DNA from: Flavobacteriaceae bacterium GF1
GTDB lineage: Bacteria; Bacteroidota; Bacteroidia; Flavobacteriales; Flavobacteriaceae
Direction of reading: 5' to 3'
NCBI GenBank assembly: GCA_009797885.1
Contig: WNKP01000007.1
Coordinates: 248,001-312,000 of the forward strand
DNA: 64,000 nt
Shown here: piece after piece, positions 34,938 through 43,957 of the stretch
How positions within the stretch are numbered: position 1 is the first letter of the stretch
How the letters are laid out: each line of letters opens with the position of its first letter
Translations under genes and position numbers: made by a program
The notes under the pieces: model-generated
The model's database searches: none
What the model was told of the DNA's origin: nothing
What the model saw: the letters and a program-made list of their open reading frames with translations, nothing else

Positions 34938-37553
34938 TTAAAAAGGATAGTTGATACCAATGTTGAAAACAGCTTCCCGAAAATTGAAATCCGTAAACCA
35001 TCGATCCGAACCCTCCAAAGCAGGATTGTAGGTCTTAAAGCCTGTATCCAAGCGTATTACAAAATAGGTAAAGTCGTACCGAAGGCCAAACCCGGTCCCG
35101 AGTGCCAAATCGCCCAAAGAACTGAATCCGTTAAAAGTGGCATCAGGGTCCTCCACATTATCAAAAACATTCCAAATATTGCCGGCATCCGCAAAAAATG
35201 CACCCTTTATATCCCCCACAATGGGGAACCTGTATTCCAAATTCAATGCCAGTTTAAGATTGGCCTCGTTGAATTCATTTTCGTTGTCCGTCCGTCCCGG
35301 ACCCAGGGCATATACCCTCCAGGCCCTGTTGTCGTTGGATCCACCCCCAAAGTAACTCCGAACAAAGGGAATGCTATTGGAATTCCCATAGGGAATGGCC
35401 ATTCCAAAAAATCCCCTAAAGGCCAAAACCTTTGATGTGGAAAGTCCCCAATGCTTAATATAGTCGAATTCCGTTTTTACATATTGGGAATAGGGAACAC
35501 TGAAAACCAATCCCCGGCCATTGTCATCTTGGTTGAACGGGATAATATTTTCAACCAGGGAAAGAACGTTTCCAGCACTTTCGAATCGAATACGGTATTG
35601 AAAAAAATCATTGTCATTGATGCTTTCCCTGTTGTTCTTCTGAAACGTGTAATTTGAAGTGAAAATGAGGTTGTCACTGGTCAAACGATCTTTTCTTTCC
35701 TCTATGATCCGGACTTCCCTCAAATCTTCGGAAGCTATGGGAAAGCCAGGTGCCGTAACAGCATCAATAAAACCCCGGGTGCCCTCTGGCACGGACAGTC
35801 TTAGGGAATCGGTGGCATTTTGTACCGTTTCAAAAAAGGCTGCCAGTTCCGGGAAATCCTCTACGGGATCGGTGGGATTTTCCATGATTCCGTCAAATCC
35901 ATCGGCAATAAGATCTAGGCTGTTGTAGGAGTTATTGTAAACATTGAAGAAATTATCCGGATCCGTATTTCTTACAAATTCAATGTTCAATAATTCAATC
36001 GTATTTCTCCTTAAGTTATCTGGGGACCAATTGTAGGATAGGATGGAGTTTAAGGACTGTCTATCCAATCCAATATTGCGCTGAAAATTGGTACCTACGG
36101 TTAGTCTTGTTTGGGGGGCCATATAATAGGGGATAAGCTTCTCGGTTTTAATGGGAAACCATATCCGGGGAAAGGTAAGGTTGATGTCACCGCCAATTTC
36201 CGATGTAAAGTTGTCATCCAGATTCTCATCCGCAAGGATACCAATGGAACCCCTACCGGAGAGGCTTAAGGTTTCCGCACCTTTAAAAACGTTCCTGATG
36301 ATGACCGAACCGCCAAACCCTATCCCTACTTGTTGAATGTTGGATCGGGTCAATTCCAGGGAGGTGTCCAACGAAAATTTGGGTCTTGGGACCAAGTATA
36401 TATTGGAGGTCAAAAAGGTTCCCGTGGAATCGGGCAGTAGCTCAAAACTGGGATACTTAAAGGTGTTCAGATTAACAATTTGACGTTTGCTCCGTATCTC
36501 GTCCAATTCCCTGTAAATACTGTCCTGTTCAAAGAAAATGGCATCAGTAAGGGCTTCTGGTTGATAGGCCAGCTCATCCTTATAGTAAATGGTATAGTTC
36601 CGAAAATCCATGGATTGGAGGGAATCGTTGCTTTCGTTCAATTGATAATCGGCATAAATGTTGATTTTTTTAAAACGATTTACCCGGTATTCCTTAGTGT
36701 TGCTGCTGTCCGTTGCGTTTCTTAGGTCCTTGATATTGAGGACCACGTCCATTTTTTGATCGTCATTGACCTGTGCGGTGTCCCTGACAATGTCATAAGT
36801 GATGGAACTTTCCTGAAAATTGTAGACACCCGAGTTCCTGAATATCGAAGTCAATCGTTCCCTTTCCTTGTTGAAATTGCCCAAATCAAATTGTTCGCCT
36901 TCCTTTACCCAAGACGCGTCTTGATTGATGCTATAAATGGAATCCACTTCCTTTGAAACTATGCTGTGTGCCAGGGAGTCAACCATGTAGGGTTTGCCCA
37001 AGGCCACATGAAAATCCATTTTGGCCCTGCGTTTGCGCCCAGTAGGTTTTATGTCATAGGAAACCGTATTGTTAAAGTATCCTTTGCTTCCATAGTAGTA
37101 GTTCAAGCGTTCCACCGACTTATTTGTCCTAACGGTATCTATGATTGCCGGTGGTTCACCAACCCTTTTTAAGAGATTGCTGATTCCCCTTACCACAAAG
37201 GACTGTCCCAATCTATTGACTTGTTTTTGGGACAATAAGGAATTCAATCGTTGTTGTCTCTTGGGTTTTCTCTTCAGCCAATCTTGATAAAGTGAATCTG
37301 GATTCTCTTTGGCGAGATTATAAAGGTTAAGGCGAAATGGGTATCCTAGGATGGTACTGTTGGGGCGTTGTGTCAATAGATTTCTCACATCCGAATCGCT
37401 CACCTTGGAACTATCCGCAAAAATGGTGTTCTCCATGAGTAAAAACTCATTTTCAGGAACTTTTTTAACGGCGTTGCAGGAAGCCAGTAGAACTCCTACA
37501 TATATAACCACTACTTTTGTCCTAAAGTTCCCGCGTAAGGAATAATCCATCAT
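34938..37553 (-). CDS. tamL: TamL-type outer-membrane lipoprotein of the BamA/TamA (Omp85) family
   Basis: 871 residues. A lipoprotein signal (VGVLLASC, about Cys25) distinguishes it from ordinary TamA. POTRA-like repeats fill about residues 30-400 (for example NYYYGSKGYFNNTVSYDIK, KKINIYADYQL), and the C-terminal 450 residues form the 16-stranded Omp85 barrel (QVGIGFGGSVIIRNVFKGAETLSLSG, SYFGGGSNDNRAWRVYALGPG, GTGFGLRYDFTYFVIRLD). TamL acts with TamB-type proteins in outer-membrane biogenesis. The double ATG (37553/37550) starts are preferred over a frame that begins inside the divergent methyltransferase gene. Confidence 0.9.
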   Translation of the reverse strand: MMDYSLRGNFRTKVVVIYVGVLLASCNAVKKVPENEFLLMENTIFADSSKVSDSDVRNLLTQRPNSTILGYPFRLNLYNLAKENPDSLYQDWLKRKPKRQQRLNSLLSQKQVNRLGQSFVVRGISNLLKRVGEPPAIIDTVRTNKSVERLNYYYGSKGYFNNTVSYDIKPTGRKRRAKMDFHVALGKPYMVDSLAHSIVSKEVDSIYSINQDASWVKEGEQFDLGNFNKERERLTSIFRNSGVYNFQESSITYDIVRDTAQVNDDQKMDVVLNIKDLRNATDSSNTKEYRVNRFKKINIYADYQLNESNDSLQSMDFRNYTIYYKDELAYQPEALTDAIFFEQDSIYRELDEIRSKRQIVNLNTFKYPSFELLPDSTGTFLTSNIYLVPRPKFSLDTSLELTRSNIQQVGIGFGGSVIIRNVFKGAETLSLSGRGSIGILADENLDDNFTSEIGGDINLTFPRIWFPIKTEKLIPYYMAPQTRLTVGTNFQRNIGLDRQSLNSILSYNWSPDNLRRNTIELLNIEFVRNTDPDNFFNVYNNSYNSLDLIADGFDGIMENPTDPVEDFPELAAFFETVQNATDSLRLSVPEGTRGFIDAVTAPGFPIASEDLREVRIIEERKDRLTSDNLIFTSNYTFQKNNRESINDNDFFQYRIRFESAGNVLSLVENIIPFNQDDNGRGLVFSVPYSQYVKTEFDYIKHWGLSTSKVLAFRGFFGMAIPYGNSNSIPFVRSYFGGGSNDNRAWRVYALGPGRTDNENEFNEANLKLALNLEYRFPIVGDIKGAFFADAGNIWNVFDNVEDPDATFNGFSSLGDLALGTGFGLRYDFTYFVIRLDTGFKTYNPALEGSDRWFTDFNFREAVFNIGINYPF

Positions 37554-37559
37554 AAAGCT

Positions 37560-37567
37560 CAAAATTA
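37560..37567 (-). promoter_or_regulatory. Candidate -7 box of tamL
   Basis: Minus-strand TAATTTTG with its last base only 7 nt before the tamL ATG; transcription would start at or within a few bases of the start codon. Confidence 0.5.
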
Positions 37568-37578
37568 CACGAATTCCC

Positions 37579-38304
37579 ATGGCTGGCAAAAAGTGGTTAA
37601 AACTCATAAAGAGCTTACATCAAAAAAAATACCGAAATGAACATCGGCTTTTTTTTGTTGAGGGGAAAAAGTCCATCGATGCGCTTTTGGAATCGGGATG
37701 GTCGCCCACAAAAATTCTTTCCTACGCTGGATTCTTGCACCATTTTGATGGATTTCCATCGGAGGAAATCACCCCAAGGGAGCTTAAGGCCATAAGTGCC
37801 TTAAAAAACCCAAATGGGGTTTTAGGGGTATTTAAGATGCCCGAAGGACCGGAAATAAATGAACTGGATTGGATTTTGGCCTTGGATGATGTTAGGGATC
37901 CGGGTAATTTGGGAACCATCATCCGTTTATGTGATTGGTTTGGTATCAACAGCCTGATCTGTTCAACGAATACGGTGGATTGTTACAACCCAAAAGTACT
38001 GCAGGCCACTATGGGTTCCATTGCCAGGGTCAACATTGTTTATGACGATCTTCCCCGTTTCTTGGAAAGCACTTCTTTGCCGGTATACGGGGCTTTTATG
38101 GATGGGTCAAATGTGTACAGGGAAAACATCCCACAATCGGGGGTTTTGGTTATGGGCAATGAAGCCAATGGCATTTCCCCGGAAGTGGAAAGATCGATTG
38201 CCAAAAAGATCGCCATACCCCAATACACCAATGAAACCGCGGAAAGCCTTAATGTGGCCATGGCAACCGGAATTCTTTTAAGTGAGATAAGGAGAAAAGG
38301 ATAA
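37579..38304 (+). CDS. TrmH/SpoU-family RNA methyltransferase
   Basis: 241 residues. An N-terminal substrate-binding domain (KLIKSLHQKKYRNEHRLFFVEGKKSIDALLES, about 10-40, like L30e) precedes the SPOUT knot: ILALDDVRDPGNLGTIIRLCDWFGI (motif 1, about 95-119), VLVMGNEANGIS (motif 2, about 194-205) and IPQYTNETAESLNVAMATGILLSE (motif 3, about 215-238). It adds a methyl group to a ribose 2'-OH in rRNA or tRNA; the exact site is unknown. It diverges from tamL with only 25 nt between start codons. Confidence 0.93.
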   Translation: MAGKKWLKLIKSLHQKKYRNEHRLFFVEGKKSIDALLESGWSPTKILSYAGFLHHFDGFPSEEITPRELKAISALKNPNGVLGVFKMPEGPEINELDWILALDDVRDPGNLGTIIRLCDWFGINSLICSTNTVDCYNPKVLQATMGSIARVNIVYDDLPRFLESTSLPVYGAFMDGSNVYRENIPQSGVLVMGNEANGISPEVERSIAKKIAIPQYTNETAESLNVAMATGILLSEIRRKG

Positions 38305-38332
38305 TTGGATTTCTGGGGTTTTCGTCCAGTAC

Positions 38333-39031
38333 TTACTCAAAGGTGAAATTGATAAATATCCCCCTGGTTCGCATGGCATTTATATTTCCCGTCCAAGGAC
38401 TGTTAGGGTCCTCATCGGGTACAAGCTCATCGTTCAAGGCAAAAACACCCCTTATGGAAGGGGTAAACTTAAAATATTCGGTATAGATATCTATTCCAAA
38501 TCCCAGCTCATATCCGTATACGTTCTGTACCATTCTAAATACGCCACTTTCATTATCCTCCAAACTATCTTCTTTAGCTCCGAGATTTATGGACGTATAA
38601 ACACCTCCAATCAAAAAGGGCTTTATGTTATTGAACCTTTTAGTGCTCACTTTAAGTAATAAAGGGAAGCGAATATAGGTGGATCTAACCTCCCTAATGG
38701 CATCTTGTTCACTGGCAAACCCAGGGAATCCCAAATTCCTTTGGGTATACAACAAACCTGGTTCAAAACGGATATCCAGGAATTTGTTGAGGCGCAACTC
38801 ACCAATCAGGCCAACATTAAAGCCATAGGTCTGTTCCACTAGGATATCCTGTCCTATATCGTTTTCATATTCAAATTGGAAATCGTACCTATTAAACCCG
38901 AGGTAATACCCCCAGTTCAAAAAATCCTTGTCCTCGTTCTGCAGATTAATAATCGGGTCTTTTCCAAACAATTGGGAATTTGCATGGTGCAGGGACACCA
39001 AAAAAAGGCATGTGAAAAAGAGTTTTTTCAT
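38333..39031 (-). CDS. porT: PorT/SprT type IX secretion system protein
   Basis: 232 residues. A signal peptide (about 1-20, ending HHANS) is followed by an eight-stranded beta-barrel: WGYYLGFNRYDFQFEYE, FNVGLIGELRLN, DIRFEPGLLYTQRN, TYIRFPLLLKV, KPFLIGGVYTSINLG, YGYELGFGIDIYTEYFKFTPSIRGVFALNDE and, at the end, GIFINFTFE. This fits PorT, needed for gliding and type IX secretion in Bacteroidota, and the porT-ubiE neighbourhood is typical of flavobacteria. The gap to the upstream ubiE is 4 nt. Confidence 0.88.
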   Translation of the reverse strand: MKKLFFTCLFLVSLHHANSQLFGKDPIINLQNEDKDFLNWGYYLGFNRYDFQFEYENDIGQDILVEQTYGFNVGLIGELRLNKFLDIRFEPGLLYTQRNLGFPGFASEQDAIREVRSTYIRFPLLLKVSTKRFNNIKPFLIGGVYTSINLGAKEDSLEDNESGVFRMVQNVYGYELGFGIDIYTEYFKFTPSIRGVFALNDELVPDEDPNSPWTGNINAMRTRGIFINFTFE

Positions 39032-39035
39032 CGAA

Positions 39036-39764
39036 TCACTTTGAGGCTACATATATGGTTGCAACCCCAAGCGTTTGGGGCCTGTTCTCCACATCTATAA
39101 ACCCCGTTTTTCGTAAAATATTGTTGAAGTCTTCCCCAAAAGGAAAAGCTGCCGCAGATTCCGAAAGATAGTTGTACGCTATCTTATCTTTTGAAAAAAG
39201 CCTGCCGATAGTGGGAAGAATGTATTTGCTATAGATATGATAGCCCTGTTTGGATGGAAATTTAGTGGGAACGGAGGTTTCCAAGACCACAAATTTTCCC
39301 TTAGGTTTTAAAACCCTATGGATTTCTGAAAGTCCCCTTTCCAGATTCTCAAAATTCCGGACGCCAAAGGCAACGGTAACAGCATCAAACATATTATCGC
39401 TAAAAGATAGGTTTTCACTATCGCCAATGACCATTTCAATGATGTTGTCCAGATTTTTATCCCCTACCTTCTTCCTTCCAATTTCCAACATCCCGGGGGA
39501 GATGTCCAATCCAATAATGCTTTTGGCCCCACTTTTTTGGAGATTGATCGCCAAATCACCTGTACCCGTAGCGATGTCCAATATGTTTTCAGGTTTGGAT
39601 TTGGATACAATATCCACCACCCGCCTGCGCCATTTTACATCTATGCCAAGGGAAATAACCCTGTTCAACCCATCATAGTTCTTGGAAATGGTATCGAACA
39701 TCTGTGTGACCTGGGCTTTTTTGCCCAGTTGGGATTCCTTATAAGGATTTACGTTTTTGGCCAT
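39036..39764 (-). CDS. ubiE: Demethylmenaquinone methyltransferase (UbiE/MenG)
   Basis: 242 residues. The SAM-dependent enzyme makes menaquinone from demethylmenaquinone in the last step of quinone synthesis. Marks: [32 protein letters not shown] (start region), [13 protein letters not shown] (SAM loop), [43 protein letters not shown] and [16 protein letters not shown]. The start at 39764 matches the family; the longer frame reaches 39791 across the -7 box. Confidence 0.96.
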   Translation of the reverse strand: MAKNVNPYKESQLGKKAQVTQMFDTISKNYDGLNRVISLGIDVKWRRRVVDIVSKSKPENILDIATGTGDLAINLQKSGAKSIIGLDISPGMLEIGRKKVGDKNLDNIIEMVIGDSENLSFSDNMFDAVTVAFGVRNFENLERGLSEIHRVLKPKGKFVVLETSVPTKFPSKQGYHIYSKYILPTIGRLFSKDKIAYNYLSESAAAFPFGEDFNNILRKTGFIDVENRPQTLGVATIYVASK

Positions 39765-39779
39765 GTGCAATTTTGTGGG

Positions 39780-39787
39780 CAAAGATA
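39780..39787 (-). promoter_or_regulatory. Candidate -7 box of ubiE-porT
   Basis: Minus-strand TATCTTTG, 15 nt upstream of the ubiE start codon, back to back with the trkA promoter. Confidence 0.5.
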
Positions 39788-39814
39788 ACACAACCGTAAA
39801 CGCCTTGGCTGCTA

Positions 39815-39843
39815 AATAAAATGTTTACTTTTGTCCTACTTAA
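39815..39843 (+). promoter_or_regulatory. Candidate promoter of trkA-trkH
   Basis: TTG (39815-39817) and TACTTTTG (39836-39843) are 18 nt apart, a full match to the Bacteroidota pattern; the trkA start is about 84 nt downstream. Confidence 0.6.
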
Positions 39844-39927
39844 TTTTATGACCATGATACGGAATAGGACAGGGTCCGGCCGTTGCATTCTTTCCGTTTT
39901 GGATATGGTGACCAGTTTTAGAAGGAA

Positions 39928-41277
39928 ATGAAAATTATCATTGCAGGTGCGGGAGAGGTAGGTTTCCATTTGGCCAAACTACTTTCTTATGAAGCGCAGG
40001 AGATTACGTTAATAGATACGGATAAAGAGAGTTTGGCGTATGCCGACAGCCATTTGGACATACGGGTCTTAAGAGGGGACGCTACTTCCGTAGCCGTGCT
40101 CCGTGATGCCAAGGTGGATTCCTCGGATTTGGTCATAGGGGTCACGGCCTCAGAAACAACAAACCTGACTTTTTGCCTGCTTGCAAAACAACTGGGCAGT
40201 AAAAAAACCATTGCCAGGATATCCAATACCGAATTTGTGGATAATAAAGAACTGATCAAGTTCGATGAATTGGGAATCGATGAACTGATTTCCCCGGAAG
40301 AATTGGCGGCATCTGAAATTCAGCTTTTGCTGAATCAATCGGCATTTAATGACACCTATGAGTTTGAGGAGGGCCTGTTGACCATGGTGGGTGTCTTTTT
40401 ACCAAAAACAGCAGCCTTTGTGGGCAAAATGGTGAAAGAGGCGGCAAAGATTTTTCCCGAATTGCACTTTATGCCCATAGCACTGCAACGTATGGGAACC
40501 CAATATACCTTGATTCCAAGGGGTGACACCGTTTTTAAGGAAGGCGATCAGGTATATTTTGTCACCAACAAAGGAGGGGTGGACGATTTGTACAAGCTCA
40601 CGGGAATGCAAAAGCGCGAAATCAAGAACGTGATGATCTTGGGCGGTAGTAAGGTAGGCTATAAAACGGCCAGGGATTTGTGTTCCAATAAGTTCAATGT
40701 AAAGCTTATTGAAAAAAACAAGGAAAAAGCCTTTGATATTGCCGATGACATTCCCAATGCCCTGGTCATTAATGGAGATGGGCGCAATGTGGAACTTTTG
40801 GAGGAAGAAAGTTTGGAATCCATGGATGCCTTTATTGCCGTTACGGGAAACTCGGAGACCAATATCATGTCCTGCCTGGTAGCGAAGTCCCGAAAGATAA
40901 AAAAGACCATAGCCTTGGTGGAAAATATGGATTATTTTCAGTTGTCACAGTCCATAGGAATAGATACCTTGATTAATAAAAAACTACTGGCCGCAAACAC
41001 TATTTTTCGATACATCCGTAGGGGGGAAGTATTGGCGCTTACGCGTTTGAACAACCTTAATGCCGAAATTTTGGAGTTTGAGGTAAAAAGCACTTCAGTG
41101 GTCAATGGGGAGATCATCAAGGAACTGAATTTTCCCCGTGAAGCCATTATCGGAGGAGTAATCAGGGATGGTGAAGGAATCATTGCCTTGGGGGATTTTA
41201 AAATTACCGAGGGCGATAAGGTGGTTGTCTGTGCCCTGCCAAAAGCCATTCCAAGAATAGAAAAGCTCTTTCTCTAA
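39928..41277 (+). CDS. trkA: Trk system potassium transport regulatory protein TrkA
   Basis: 449 residues, made of two RCK halves. Each has an NAD(H)-binding Rossmann start: IIAGAGEVGFHLAKLLS (about 3-19) and VMILGGSKVGYKTARDLC (about 232-249), followed by a TrkA-C domain. It gates the TrkH potassium channel in response to nucleotide binding, on the cytoplasmic face. The stop overlaps the ATG of trkH (TAATG), so the two are coupled. Confidence 0.96.
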   Translation: MKIIIAGAGEVGFHLAKLLSYEAQEITLIDTDKESLAYADSHLDIRVLRGDATSVAVLRDAKVDSSDLVIGVTASETTNLTFCLLAKQLGSKKTIARISNTEFVDNKELIKFDELGIDELISPEELAASEIQLLLNQSAFNDTYEFEEGLLTMVGVFLPKTAAFVGKMVKEAAKIFPELHFMPIALQRMGTQYTLIPRGDTVFKEGDQVYFVTNKGGVDDLYKLTGMQKREIKNVMILGGSKVGYKTARDLCSNKFNVKLIEKNKEKAFDIADDIPNALVINGDGRNVELLEEESLESMDAFIAVTGNSETNIMSCLVAKSRKIKKTIALVENMDYFQLSQSIGIDTLINKKLLAANTIFRYIRRGEVLALTRLNNLNAEILEFEVKSTSVVNGEIIKELNFPREAIIGGVIRDGEGIIALGDFKITEGDKVVVCALPKAIPRIEKLFL

Positions 41278-42767
41278 TGTGGCTCAATTTTAGGATCATC
41301 CTTCATATCATGGGATTGCTCTTACTGTGCAATGGCTCATTCATGCTATTGGCCGGTGGTGTGAGTGGTTTTTACAAGGATGGTGCAACACTGGACATTC
41401 TTTTGGCCGCCATAGTGACCATGCTCATAGGGGTTATGGCCATGTTCTATACCCGGGGCCATAGAAAGGAGGTAAAGCGCAAGGAAGGTTATATTATTGT
41501 GACTTTTGGATGGTTGGTGATGTCCCTATCTGGCGTTTTACCCTATATTTTTTCAGGTGCGATCCCAGATGTTACCAATGCCTTTTTTGAGACCATTTCG
41601 GGATATACCACTACAGGAGCCTCCATCTTAAATGATATTGAATCCCTGCCCAAGGGGATTTTGTTTTGGCGAAGTTTAACCCATTGGATCGGAGGAATGG
41701 GAATTATAGTTTTGGCCATTGCCATATTACCACTTTTAGGTATTGGTGGCATGCAGCTTTTTGCTGCCGAGGCCCCGGGACCGGGAGGGGATAAGCTACA
41801 TCCAAGAATTACGGATACGGCAAAGCGGTTGTGGTTGATCTATGTGGGATATACCTTAGCAGAAACCGTATTGTTGAAATTGGCCGGAATGTCCATTTTT
41901 GATGCCGCCAATCATGCGCTTTCCACCCTTTCCACAGGGGGTTTTTCAACGAAAAATGCGAGTATTGCCCATTGGAACAACAATCCGTTGATACAGTACA
42001 TTATCATGGTCTTTATGTTTTTGGCAGGGACCAACTTTGTGATGAGTTATTTCGCCTTTACGGGAAAGGTACAGCGTATTTTAAAAGATGAGGAATTTAG
42101 GGTGTACACCATTTTTATTATGATTTTTACCATTGTGGCGGGGCTCATTGTCTACTATCAGGCCAATGTCCCTGTTTCCGACTATCATCCGCAGGTTTTA
42201 GGTCAAGGGGAGAGCGCATTTAGGCATGCCCTTTTTCAAGTATTGGCCATTATAACCACAACTGGTTTTGTGACCGCGGATTTCACCAACTGGACGCCGT
42301 TTTTGACGGTTTTCTTCTTTGGGCTGATGTTTCTTGGGGGCTGTGCAGGGTCCACCTCGGGCGGGATCAAAGTCATGCGCCATCTATTGATCATCAAGAA
42401 TGGCCTATTGGAGTTTAAACGGACACTGCACGCCAACGCCATCATTCCTGTTCGCTTCAATAAAAAAGTGGTAAGCGAACATATTGTCTATAATATCATA
42501 GGCTTTTTTGTGCTTTATATGTTGCTGTTTATTATTGGCGCACTGGTTTTGGGTTTTTTGGGTCTTGATTTTGAATCGGCCATAGGTGGAGCGGCCTCCT
42601 CCCTGGGAAATGTGGGTCCGGCTTTGGGAGACCTAAATCCCGTGGTCAATTTTAGCGCCTTACCCGCTTTTGGGAAATGGTGGTGCGGATTCCTAATGCT
42701 TCTGGGAAGACTGGAACTTTTTACGGTGTTAATTTTGGTCGTGCCGTATTTTTGGAAGCGAATTTAA
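41277..42767 (+). CDS. trkH: Trk potassium uptake protein TrkH
   Basis: 496 residues, with about 10-12 membrane helices. The four pore-loop repeats with K+ filter-like sequences are visible: TISGYTTTGAS (about 103-113), LSTLSTGGFSTKNA (about 216-229), TTTGFVTADF (about 327-336) and ASSLGNVGPALGD (about 441-453). It takes up K+ across the inner membrane together with TrkA. Its stop shares TTAA with that of the convergent aminotransferase gene. Confidence 0.96.
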   Translation: MWLNFRIILHIMGLLLLCNGSFMLLAGGVSGFYKDGATLDILLAAIVTMLIGVMAMFYTRGHRKEVKRKEGYIIVTFGWLVMSLSGVLPYIFSGAIPDVTNAFFETISGYTTTGASILNDIESLPKGILFWRSLTHWIGGMGIIVLAIAILPLLGIGGMQLFAAEAPGPGGDKLHPRITDTAKRLWLIYVGYTLAETVLLKLAGMSIFDAANHALSTLSTGGFSTKNASIAHWNNNPLIQYIIMVFMFLAGTNFVMSYFAFTGKVQRILKDEEFRVYTIFIMIFTIVAGLIVYYQANVPVSDYHPQVLGQGESAFRHALFQVLAIITTTGFVTADFTNWTPFLTVFFFGLMFLGGCAGSTSGGIKVMRHLLIIKNGLLEFKRTLHANAIIPVRFNKKVVSEHIVYNIIGFFVLYMLLFIIGALVLGFLGLDFESAIGGAASSLGNVGPALGDLNPVVNFSALPAFGKWWCGFLMLLGRLELFTVLILVVPYFWKRI

Positions 42768-43951
42768 ACGGCCTGCTTTATTCTTGATAAGGCCTCTTTG
42801 ATCTGTTCCTCGGAAGCTGCATAGGAAATCCGGATTCCGTTGGGATTTCCAAAGGCATCACCGGTAACCGTAGCGACATTGGCATTTTCCAACAAATACA
42901 TGGCAAAGTCGGAAGCATTGTTGATTTTGACCCCATTCAGTTCCTTTCCAAAAAAGGAGGAAATGTCGGGGAATACATAAAAGGCCCCTTCAGGCTCATT
43001 GCATTCAAATCCATCTATTTCATTCAAAAGCCCCAGGATGAGCTTCCTTCGGTTTTTGAATTCATCCACCATGTGATGGATCCTATTGGGGGATTCCAAC
43101 AATGCAGTAATAACAGCCCTTTGGGCAATACAATTGGCACCACTGGTAACCTGGCCCTGCAGTTTATTGCAGGCGCGGGCAATGTAGGAAGGTGCACCTA
43201 TGTAACCAATTCGCCAACCGGTCATGGCAAATGCTTTTGCCACACCGTTCACCGTAATGGTTCTATCGTACATATCTTCAAAAGAAGCCATGGAGGCGTG
43301 TTCCGTGACCCCATAATTGATATGCTCATAAATTTCATCGCTGACCACCAAAATTTGAGGGTGTTTTTGTAAAATATCGGCTATGGCCCTAAGCTCCTCG
43401 GTGCTATAAATGGAGCCGCTTGGATTGCATGGGGAACTGTACCATAACATTTTGGTTTTGGGTGTAATGGCCGCTTCCAACTGATCCGGGGTCATTTTAA
43501 AGTCTGTTTCCAAGGATGTTGGAACTTCAATCGGTACCCCTCCAGAGAGTTTTACAATATCGCTATAACTTACCCAATATGGGCAGGGAAGGATAACTTC
43601 ATCACCCTGGTTCAGACACACCTGTGCCACATTGTACAGCGACTGTTTTGCACCGGTGGAGACTACAATCTGGGAACGATCGTACGTCAGCCCATTGTCT
43701 CTTTTATATTTCGTAATAATGGCATCTTTCAGCTCAATATAACCGTCTACGGGAGTATAGGAATTATAGTTATCGTCTATGGCCTGTTTGGCGGCTTCCT
43801 TGATGTAGTCTGGGGTGTTAAAGTCAGGTTCTCCAAGGCTTAGTCCAATAACGTCTTTTCCTGCTGCCCTAAGCTCACGGGCTTTTGCCGCCATTTCCAA
43901 GGTTGCCGATGGAACAAGGCGGTTGATTCTGTCTGAAAGTTGGTTGCTCAT
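42764..43951 (-). CDS. Pyridoxal-phosphate aminotransferase (aspartate aminotransferase type, class I)
   Basis: 395 residues. Marks: VIGLSLGEPDFNTPDYIKEAA near the start, STGAKQSLYNVAQ, YSSPCNPSGSIYS, VVSDEIYEHINYG, and the PLP-binding Lys in NGVAKAFAMTGWRIGYIG. It resembles the 1-beta group of aspartate/prephenate aminotransferases (aspC/aspAT type); the amino donor cannot be settled by eye. It is 6 nt downstream of the desaturase gene, so the two form an operon. Confidence 0.93.
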   Translation of the reverse strand: MSNQLSDRINRLVPSATLEMAAKARELRAAGKDVIGLSLGEPDFNTPDYIKEAAKQAIDDNYNSYTPVDGYIELKDAIITKYKRDNGLTYDRSQIVVSTGAKQSLYNVAQVCLNQGDEVILPCPYWVSYSDIVKLSGGVPIEVPTSLETDFKMTPDQLEAAITPKTKMLWYSSPCNPSGSIYSTEELRAIADILQKHPQILVVSDEIYEHINYGVTEHASMASFEDMYDRTITVNGVAKAFAMTGWRIGYIGAPSYIARACNKLQGQVTSGANCIAQRAVITALLESPNRIHHMVDEFKNRRKLILGLLNEIDGFECNEPEGAFYVFPDISSFFGKELNGVKINNASDFAMYLLENANVATVTGDAFGNPNGIRISYAASEEQIKEALSRIKQAV

Positions 43952-43957
43952 TTTTCG

